Source: Hymenobacter sp. BT559 (GTDB lineage: Bacteria > Bacteroidota > Bacteroidia > Cytophagales > Hymenobacteraceae). Taken from it: a DNA stretch of 64,000 bases. The notes beneath the pieces were generated by a model. The model saw only the letters and a list, made by a program, of their open reading frames with translations, ran no database searches and was not told the DNA's origin. Every line of letters begins with the position of its first letter. Position 1 is the stretch's first letter. This document shows positions 58,437 through 64,000 of the stretch, one piece after another. The stretch is taken from NCBI RefSeq assembly GCF_016427535.1, contig NZ_JAELXV010000001.1:930001-994000 (forward strand), written 5' to 3'. Position numbers and translations under genes: made by a program.

Positions 58437-59504
58437 ATGAGCGCTGCTACCCACGCCCCTAATGTGCCTGTTGGCAGCTTGCAGCGCGAAATTCAGGCTG
58501 CCTTGCGCGAGCCCGACCCGGTGCTGGCTAACCTAAAAATTACTCGTTGCCACTACTTGCTGGCGCAGGCCTTGCAGCAGCACCTAGGCGAAGGTGCGGG
58601 GGCCAATTTTCATTCCTGGGCGGTGTGGGGTTCGCGCAAGGCGGGCGTTACCATCCGGCAGGAGGACTTGGACCAGGCCCGGCGTGATGGCTCGGTGGTG
58701 GGGGGCGTGGTAGGGGCGCTGGTGGGCGTGGGCTGCAGCTGGCTGCTGGGCTGGGCCCTAGGGTGGCTACCGGCGGCGGCTTCGCTCGGCGCAGTGTGTG
58801 GGCTGGCGGCGCGTCGGCTCATCATCCGACGCAGCCGAGCTCGTTCGGCCAGCTTGATTTTGGCCGGCAACCGCACGGTGCTGGAAGATATTGGGCTGCA
58901 AACGGCCCGGTTTGTGGATTGGCTAGCCCAGCCCGCGCCAAGTACGCCATTGGTCTTGGCCGATTTTTTGGCGGAGCTACCAACTGGGTCGGCCAATGAG
59001 GAGCTGTTGCCGCAGGCGTTTACGCACTACTTCGAAGCCCGTGCAGCAACAGGCGCGGCCGAAAAGCAACGGGCCACTTACCTAGGCAACTGCTTTGCCG
59101 TGTGGCACGAGCACGTGCGCCTAGAGCCCTACATTCAAGGGGCTATGCCGCTGATTATCCGACGCTGCGTGACGCAGCGGCTCCTACAATTTGACATCAG
59201 CTCTTTGCGCCTAGCCGTGGCGCAAGATGTGCCGGTGCCCGCTGTGCTGGCTGAAGCGGCTGCCTCGCGCCATGCACCAGCACTAAGCCTGCTGCGCTCG
59301 GTGAGTGGGGAAGTTGTCGACGGGGCGTCGAGCTTCGCCGGAACGGCTGCCCGCGATTGGACGCGCATCAGGGAGCGTATGCGCTACGTGTTCGCGCTCT
59401 TCCATGCCTTCCATACCGAGCCGCAGGTGTGCCAAGCGCCCTATTCCGCCGACCAACTAGCGGCTATTGAGGCTGGACGCTACCCAACTGGTGCCTGGCA
59501 CTGA
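58437..59504 (+). CDS. Hypothetical membrane-associated protein, 355 residues
   Basis: I do not recognise a named family. GANFHSWAVWGSRKAGVTIRQEDL near residue 54 (in pieces) is a striking conserved-looking segment, followed by two hydrophobic helices (about 83-101, 104-122) and a soluble half with FTHYFEARAATGAAEKQRATYLGNCFAVWHEHVRLEPYI near residue 196 (in pieces). The His/Glu-rich EHVRLEP part could bind metal. Similar architectures occur in actinobacterial proteins without known function. Lone gene. Confidence 0.62.
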   Translation: MSAATHAPNVPVGSLQREIQAALREPDPVLANLKITRCHYLLAQALQQHLGEGAGANFHSWAVWGSRKAGVTIRQEDLDQARRDGSVVGGVVGALVGVGCSWLLGWALGWLPAAASLGAVCGLAARRLIIRRSRARSASLILAGNRTVLEDIGLQTARFVDWLAQPAPSTPLVLADFLAELPTGSANEELLPQAFTHYFEARAATGAAEKQRATYLGNCFAVWHEHVRLEPYIQGAMPLIIRRCVTQRLLQFDISSLRLAVAQDVPVPAVLAEAAASRHAPALSLLRSVSGEVVDGASSFAGTAARDWTRIRERMRYVFALFHAFHTEPQVCQAPYSADQLAAIEAGRYPTGAWH

Positions 59505-59615
59505 GTAGCTCTTAGGTTTGCTGCTTTGGCAACGTAGGTCCGTATTACCCGCCGCAAAATAGATAAAAAATAATTTGCCTGTATATCAAGTATTTGCAAG
59601 CGTCATGTGAATATA

Positions 59616-59690
59616 TACGACAAGTTTCGTAGTTCATATTTGCATCTACGAAGCGTGTCGTACAATCTTTGGTCTACGAAATACTTCGTA
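59616..59690 (+). promoter_or_regulatory. Dyad operators of the BlaI/M56 operon
   Basis: Two inverted repeats lie upstream of the BlaI gene. The first is TACGACAAGTTTCGTAG (59616-59632) with its near-perfect complement (59646-59662). The second, 59675-59690, is TACGAAATACTTCGTA. The shared half-site is TTCGTA. They flank likely -7 matches (CATATTTG near 59635 and AATCTTTG near 59664), so the repressor would block its own promoter. Confidence 0.75.
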
Positions 59691-59711
59691 TGAAACTTTT
59701 TCCGTCTGACT

Positions 59712-60140
59712 ATGGCCAAAGCTCCCCCCAAACCTACGGACGCTGAACTGGAAATTTTGCAGGTGCTGTGGCAGCACGGACCCGCCACGGTGCGCACCGT
59801 GAATGAGCAGCTTAGCAAAAGCCGCGAGGTGGGCTACACCACCACGCTGAAAATCATGCAGCTGATGCTAGAGAAAGGCCTCGTGCAGCGCGACGACGAA
59901 GGCCGCAGCCACATCTACCGGGCGGCCGTGCGCGAGCAGGATACCCAGGGGCTGCTGCTAGACCGCTTTGTGGAAGCCACCTTTGGCGGCTCGGCCCTGA
60001 AGCTGGTAATGCAGGCCCTAGGGCACCGCCGCACCTCGCCCGACGAGCTAGCCCAGATTCGGCGCTTGCTCAATGACATTGAGATTCAAAACGCTAACCA
60101 ACCCAATCCCAACCCCGATGACAACGCCCCAGGTGCTTAG
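59712..60140 (+). CDS. BlaI/MecI/CopY-family transcriptional repressor
   Basis: A 142-residue repressor. The N-terminal winged helix PPKPTDAELEILQVLWQHGPATVRTVNEQL (in pieces) and VGYTTTLKIMQLMLEKGLV are diagnostic. The C-terminal part is the dimerisation domain cleaved by the M56 partner in BlaR/BlaI systems. It precedes and overlaps the M56 gene by 23 bases. Target dyads lie just upstream. Confidence 0.9.
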   Translation: MAKAPPKPTDAELEILQVLWQHGPATVRTVNEQLSKSREVGYTTTLKIMQLMLEKGLVQRDDEGRSHIYRAAVREQDTQGLLLDRFVEATFGGSALKLVMQALGHRRTSPDELAQIRRLLNDIEIQNANQPNPNPDDNAPGA

Positions 60141-62568
60141 AGAAGTATTGTCGCCCGCGCTGGTGCGGGGCGTTGGCTACGCGCTGCTGCACTCGCTGTG
60201 GCAGGGTGGGGTGCTGGCCTTACTGCTGGCGGGCGTGCTGCCGCTGCTGCGCCGGCACCGGGCCGAGGTGCGCTACGCGGTGTCGGCCGGTGCGCTGGCC
60301 ACGCTCGTGCTGGCCGTGGGGTTGACGTTCAACTTTTATTATCAAAGCCAGCCGGCAATTACCGCCCAATGGGTAGCAGCTAGCCCAGTGGCCGGCAACG
60401 CGGTACTGGCCGCCGATGCCACGGCCGCAACTAATCTGGCCGCCCCGGCTGCCGCTAGCCAACTAGCGCCGCTCGTGTGGCTTCAAGCTAATGCGCGTAA
60501 CCTAGAGCCGTACTTGCCGGTGGTAGTAGGAGTGTGGCTGCTGGGCCTGCTGCTGATGAGCGGCCGGCTGGCTGGGGGCCTGGTGTACACCAACCGGCTG
60601 CGCCGGGCAGGTACCCAAGCCCTGGGTGCCGAGTGGCAGCAGCGACTAGCCGCCTTAGCGCGCCGGGCTGGCGTGCGGCAACCGGTAGCGCTGCTCGAGT
60701 CGGCCCGGGTAGCGGGGCCGCTGGTGCTGGGGCACTTGCGCCCGGCCATTCTGTTGCCCCTAGGGGCGGTGGCGGGCCTGAGCCCGGCGCTCCTGGAAGC
60801 GCTGCTGGCGCATGAGCTGGCTCACATCGTGCGCCGCGACTACCTGCTCAACCTAGGCTTGGCCGTGGTGGAAGTGTTATTCTTCTACCACCCTGCGGTG
60901 TGGTTTATGGCCGGCTGCCTACGGGCCGAGCGCGAAAACTGCTGCGACGACCAAGCCGCGGCCCTCTGCGGCGGCGACCGCTTGCGAGTGGCCCGCGCAT
61001 TGGCCGCCCTGGCCGAGCTAGAAGCCGCTCCGGCTACTTCGCCGCGCCTAGCGCTGGCCGCCACCGGCACCGGCGGGCGTGGCTCACTGCTAGCGCGGGT
61101 GCGGCGGCTGGCCCTAGGTCGGCCCCAGGCGCCCACGCTGGGCGAAGGCCTGCTGGCCCTGCTGCTGGGTGTGGTAGGCGTGGCTGGCCTGAGCACTGGC
61201 GTAGCGCTAGCCGCCCCGGCTGGTAATAAGGTGGTAAAAGCCTTAGTAATTACCGGCAAGCAAGTTATTGCGTCTGGTGATACGGCTCGTAAAAAGCTAG
61301 TGGCTAGTGTTGTGCACGCCGATACAATTATGCTGCACGAAGACAAAATTGTACCTGCCGATAGAATTTTACTGCGCGAGGAAGAGGTAAACGTGCCTGA
61401 GGTAGTGACCGTACCGCGGGTGCGTATCGCCACCACACTGCAAGGCCGCCCACTGCGCCGCGACCGGGCCAGCACCGTCGTTATCGAGAAAGACAAAAAG
61501 GGCCGCATCGTGAACCTGCTCGTGAACGGCCAGCCCGTAGAAACGGACGCCTCCGGCAAAAAAGCCAAGCGCGACAAGAAGGAAAAGGTACGCACCGTAG
61601 AAGTGGTGCGTGTACCCAACGAGACGGTGCGGGTAGAGCGCCTAGAGCGCCCTAGGGCCCGCACGTACAGCTTCAACATGTCGCCGGACCGAGCCAACGA
61701 AATGGCGCAGTTTGGCCTGGCTGAAGCCCTGAACAACCAAGAGCTGACCACCGAGCAGCGGGAGCAAATGGAGCGCGAGCTAGGGCGCCTGAAAGCCCAG
61801 GGCAAGGCACTGGAAGGGCTAACGGTTGAGCCCCGCCAAGAGCTACGGCTCAACCTGAATGGCCTAGCCTACAACCTTGGCAATGGCCTGGCCTACAACC
61901 CGGAAAAATGGCGGGATGCACAGCGCCGCATGCAGGAAGGGCAGCAGCGCCTGCGCGACGGCCAGCGGCGCTTATTAAAAGCGCAGCGCCAGTTTGAACT
62001 GCTTGACTTGACCGGTAGAGCCGACCGCGATGCGGCTCAGGCTGACCGTGAGGCTGCCCGCGCCGACCGCGAGGCCGAACAAGCTGACCGTGCCAACGAC
62101 CGTGCCGAACTAGCCGCCCGCCGCGCCGAGCTGCGCGCCCGCATTGCCGCCGATGCCGCCGAGCTGCGGGCGCTAGAGCGCTCTAGCGCTCGCCAGCCTC
62201 TAACTCAGGTGCCTACACCACCTAGGCCCCCCCGAGCACCCCGGTCGGTGGCTCCGGCTGCGCCCGCGCCCCCAGCGGCCCCGGGTGCGCCCGGGGCGCC
62301 TGGTGCCCCCGGTGCGCCTAATGTGCCGCTTCCGCCAGCCCCGCCGACCGCGCCCAATACTATTAAGCTGCGCGAGGCGCTACGCAACGACGGTCTGATT
62401 CAGGACGACAAACACTTCTCGTTTAACCTCAACGACCAGGGTGGGCGCGTGAACGGCAAGGCCCTCACGCCCGAGCAAGCCACCAAGTACCGCCAGCTGC
62501 TGAACCTGCCCACAACTAAAATCAAGGGCAGCAAAACGAACTTCGGCATCACAGTAGACGAAAACTAG
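60118..62568 (+). CDS. M56-family (BlaR1-like) membrane metalloprotease with long C-terminal tail
   Basis: An 816-residue inner-membrane protein. Four or so helices in the N-terminal 300 residues carry the zinc motif LLAHELAHIVRRDYLLN (HExxH, near residue 230) and AERENCCDDQAA near residue 280. Instead of a beta-lactam sensor domain, residues 370-816 hold a beta-rich stretch (ADRILLREEEVNVPEVVTVPRVRIATT), a long coiled coil (AQADREAARADREAEQ), then a Pro/Gly/Ala collagen-like run (GAPGAPGAPG) and a conserved end KHFSFNLNDQGGRVNGKALT. The signal it senses is unknown. Start ATG 60118 is chosen inside the blaI end. Confidence 0.85.
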   Translation: MTTPQVLREVLSPALVRGVGYALLHSLWQGGVLALLLAGVLPLLRRHRAEVRYAVSAGALATLVLAVGLTFNFYYQSQPAITAQWVAASPVAGNAVLAADATAATNLAAPAAASQLAPLVWLQANARNLEPYLPVVVGVWLLGLLLMSGRLAGGLVYTNRLRRAGTQALGAEWQQRLAALARRAGVRQPVALLESARVAGPLVLGHLRPAILLPLGAVAGLSPALLEALLAHELAHIVRRDYLLNLGLAVVEVLFFYHPAVWFMAGCLRAERENCCDDQAAALCGGDRLRVARALAALAELEAAPATSPRLALAATGTGGRGSLLARVRRLALGRPQAPTLGEGLLALLLGVVGVAGLSTGVALAAPAGNKVVKALVITGKQVIASGDTARKKLVASVVHADTIMLHEDKIVPADRILLREEEVNVPEVVTVPRVRIATTLQGRPLRRDRASTVVIEKDKKGRIVNLLVNGQPVETDASGKKAKRDKKEKVRTVEVVRVPNETVRVERLERPRARTYSFNMSPDRANEMAQFGLAEALNNQELTTEQREQMERELGRLKAQGKALEGLTVEPRQELRLNLNGLAYNLGNGLAYNPEKWRDAQRRMQEGQQRLRDGQRRLLKAQRQFELLDLTGRADRDAAQADREAARADREAEQADRANDRAELAARRAELRARIAADAAELRALERSSARQPLTQVPTPPRPPRAPRSVAPAAPAPPAAPGAPGAPGAPGAPNVPLPPAPPTAPNTIKLREALRNDGLIQDDKHFSFNLNDQGGRVNGKALTPEQATKYRQLLNLPTTKIKGSKTNFGITVDEN

Positions 62569-62589
62569 GCAGCTACCTGCTAGGCCCAG

Positions 62590-62634
62590 AAGCGGGCTGG
62601 TTATCTGATAAACAGGTAGCTAGCCCGCTTTTTT
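62590..62634 (+). terminator. Terminator of the M56 gene
   Basis: AAGCGGGCT/AGCCCGCTT stem with a loop of about 23 bases and a run of six T. Confidence 0.82.
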
Positions 62635-62665
62635 GTGTCCGGCAGGGGAGGTTGCCCCCTTTTTT

Positions 62666-62681
62666 TAAGAAAATTTTCTTA
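62666..62681 (+). promoter_or_regulatory. 16-base palindrome upstream of the sigma factor gene
   Basis: TAAGAAAATTTTCTTA, a perfect palindrome 14 bases before the sigma factor ATG. It is AT-rich against a GC-rich background and could be an operator or a promoter element of the sigma factor itself. Confidence 0.55.
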
Positions 62682-62695
62682 GCTCGCTGTAACGA

Positions 62696-63307
62696 ATGGA
62701 CACGCTGCCGGTACTCCCTTCAAAACCTGATTCCTCCGACCCTTTCGCTGCCCGTATGTCTGCCGCCGCCGCTATCCAATTCAGCGATGAAGCCCTCATG
62801 GAGCGGGTGCGGGCCGACGAGCTCGACTGCCTCACCGGGCTGTTTGAGCGCTATCAGGGGCCGCTGTTTGGCTTCTTGGCCCGGCTCGCAAACGGCGACC
62901 GGGAGGTGGCCCAAGACTTGACCCAGAACGTATTTATGCGGGTGCTGCGCTATCGCGCCAGCTACCAGCCGGGCCAGCCTTTCCGGGCCTGGGTCTACCA
63001 GCTAGCCCGCCACGTGTGGGCCGACCACTACCAGCGTCAGCGCCCCAGCGCCGACCTGGAAGAAGTAGAAAAAACCGCCGCCCACGGCCGCGCTGCCCAG
63101 GCCCAGCGTGCCTACCACGACCAGCAGCAGGCCCTGCAAGAAGCCATGGCCCTGCTGCCCGCTGCCCAGCGCGAAGTGCTGGTGCTACACCGCTTCCAGG
63201 GCTTCGACTATGCCGAAATCGGCGAGCAGCTCGGCTGCACCGCCGGCGCCGCCCGCGTCAAAGCCCACCGGGCCCTCGATGCGCTCCGCAAAATCTACCT
63301 GAGTTGA
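62696..63307 (+). CDS. ECF-type RNA polymerase sigma factor
   Basis: A 203-residue sigma-70 family protein. Region 2: LTGLFERYQGPLFGFLARL then VAQDLTQNVFMRVLRY, near residues 44-85. Region 4: LPAAQREVLVLHRFQGFDYAEIGEQLG near residue 157, then TAGAARVKAHRALDALRKI. Group: ECF (extracytoplasmic function). A later ATG at 62756 is possible. The anti-sigma factor follows. Confidence 0.88.
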   Translation: MDTLPVLPSKPDSSDPFAARMSAAAAIQFSDEALMERVRADELDCLTGLFERYQGPLFGFLARLANGDREVAQDLTQNVFMRVLRYRASYQPGQPFRAWVYQLARHVWADHYQRQRPSADLEEVEKTAAHGRAAQAQRAYHDQQQALQEAMALLPAAQREVLVLHRFQGFDYAEIGEQLGCTAGAARVKAHRALDALRKIYLS

Positions 63308-63380
63308 ATTCTAGTTGTCGATAATCAGCTATAAGCCAATAGAATTAGCAAGTAATACGTAACAACTAATAATTACCAAA

Positions 63381-64000
63381 ATGTCCTCCGTTATTCATCC
63401 TGCTCACCCTAACTCGGCTTGTGCCGAGCTGCGGCCCTGGCTGCCCGAGCTGGCCGATGGCCAGCCGCTGCCGCCCGAGGCGGCGCACCTAGCCGCGCAC
63501 TTGCCAAGCTGCCCCGCCTGCCAAGCCGAGCTGGCCGAGCTGCGCCTGCTTTTTGCTGACCTCGACGCCCTACCAGCCGAAGTACCCCCCCTAGAGCTGC
63601 GCGATAACTTTCTGGCTATGCTAGAGGCCGAAAAGGCGAAGCTGGCCACAGCTTCGCCCAGCTCCCTGAGCGCCCAGCGCGGCGGCCGGGAGTTAATGAG
63701 CAATGAGCAATTGGTACTAAACAATGCTCAGCAGCCAAGCACTAAGCACCAGGCACCGAGCACGAGCCAAAACTGGCTCCGCATCGCGGCCAGTGTGGCC
63801 CTGGTAGCCATAGGTGCAGTGTTGGGCTTGCTGCTGCGCGGCGGCCAGCCGGCCACTACGGTGGCCTCGGCTATCGAGCAGCCCCAGCAGCCCACGCTCT
63901 CGACGCGGCTGGCCGCCGCCCGGCAGCAGCCCGCTTCGGCCAGCCAGCGCTTGCAGCTGGTGAGCCAGGCCCCGGCCTTGGTGAGCGAGCCTAATGACCC
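63381..64000 (+). CDS. Zinc-finger anti-sigma factor, truncated by the window end
   Basis: The reading frame from ATG 63381 is open to the window end (at least 206 residues; the 3' end lies beyond). The N terminus is a zinc-binding anti-sigma domain, HLAAHLPSCPACQAEL (HxxxCxxC near residue 38). A linker (residues about 103-129) is encoded by a heptanucleotide array. A membrane helix WLRIAASVALVAIGAVLGLL follows near residue 132, then a periplasmic tail. It would hold the ECF sigma at the membrane until a signal releases it. Confidence 0.82.
   Translation, partial: MSSVIHPAHPNSACAELRPWLPELADGQPLPPEAAHLAAHLPSCPACQAELAELRLLFADLDALPAEVPPLELRDNFLAMLEAEKAKLATASPSSLSAQRGGRELMSNEQLVLNNAQQPSTKHQAPSTSQNWLRIAASVALVAIGAVLGLLLRGGQPATTVASAIEQPQQPTLSTRLAAARQQPASASQRLQLVSQAPALVSEPND
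63689..63765. repeat. Heptanucleotide array inside the anti-sigma coding sequence
   Basis: Eleven consecutive 7-base units from GGAGTTA, ATGAGCA (twice), through AGCACTA, AGCACCA, GGCACCG to AGCACGA. It encodes a Gln/Asn/Ser/Thr-rich linker between zinc finger and membrane helix. Confidence 0.78.

Noticed and set aside
62270..62330. GAPGAPGAP direct repeat in DNA.
   Set aside because: It is a coding repeat of the M56 protein tail, not an independent element.
1..64000. Prophage, integrative element or insertion sequence.
   Set aside because: I found no integrase, transposase, phage structural gene or att-like direct repeat.

Overview
The window looks like a chromosome segment of a GC-rich (roughly 60%) member of the Bacteroidota, most likely Hymenobacter or a close relative. 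The support is a type IX secretion plug protein, DUF2490 and MlaD-type envelope proteins, many promoters with the Bacteroidota -7 box TAnnTTTG, and few recognisable Shine-Dalgarno sites. I see no rRNA or tRNA gene, insertion sequence, prophage or CRISPR array. Most of it is ordinary chromosome carrying an unusually rich set of short repeats.

Layout. 1-8.7 kb: a 5'-truncated DEAD-box helicase, oxidoreductases including a 2,4-dienoyl-CoA reductase, a LysM/DUF1571 protein, a glycosyltransferase and an HD hydrolase. 8.75-11.6 kb: a SAM-I riboswitch before an amino-acid permease, then a small unknown protein and a lone PAS protein. 11.7-23.1 kb: a minus-strand surface-sugar cluster with transaminase (PseC), aldo/keto reductase, SDR, cytidylyltransferase (SpsF/PseF), a PseG-PseH fusion, nonulosonate synthase (PseI), a candidate transferase, a polysaccharide deacetylase and a flippase, preceded by mutM. 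Together these could make, activate, attach and export a pseudaminic-acid-like sugar; PseB is not in the window. 23.3-36.4 kb: an M48 protease, PPK2, the T9SS plug protein, small enzymes, an acyltransferase, an ABC-F ATPase, an AsmA-like protein, an SMP-30-like lipoprotein and a 2H phosphoesterase. 36.4-43.4 kb: LptD, a cell-wall amidase, MlaD and an acyl-CoA carboxylase beta subunit. 43.4-46.9 kb: an accessory-looking stretch with an AT-rich orphan gene, a divergent diadenylate-cyclase-fold protein and exported proteins. 47.2-55.2 kb: an ABC/GntR operon with an operator, pyruvate oxidase, and assorted enzymes. 55.3-64 kb: DivIVA, folB, a BlaI/M56 sensor pair with dyad operators, and an ECF sigma/anti-sigma pair cut by the window end.

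The most unusual signals are non-coding. (1) The palindrome CCTAGG occurs about 100 times by eye, roughly five times the composition expectation, mostly as in-frame Leu-Gly with the codon CTA; it resembles the HIP1 palindrome of cyanobacteria. (2) Two related inverted-repeat elements run from the stop codon of one gene to the stop codon of its convergent neighbour, with covarying inner hairpins. (3) Four paired-palindrome (REPIN-like) elements of two families lie between genes. (4) Degenerate 7-bp-period arrays overlap several stop codons and one enters an anti-sigma coding sequence. (5) Several -7 boxes lie only 3-8 bases before an ATG, which predicts leaderless mRNAs.
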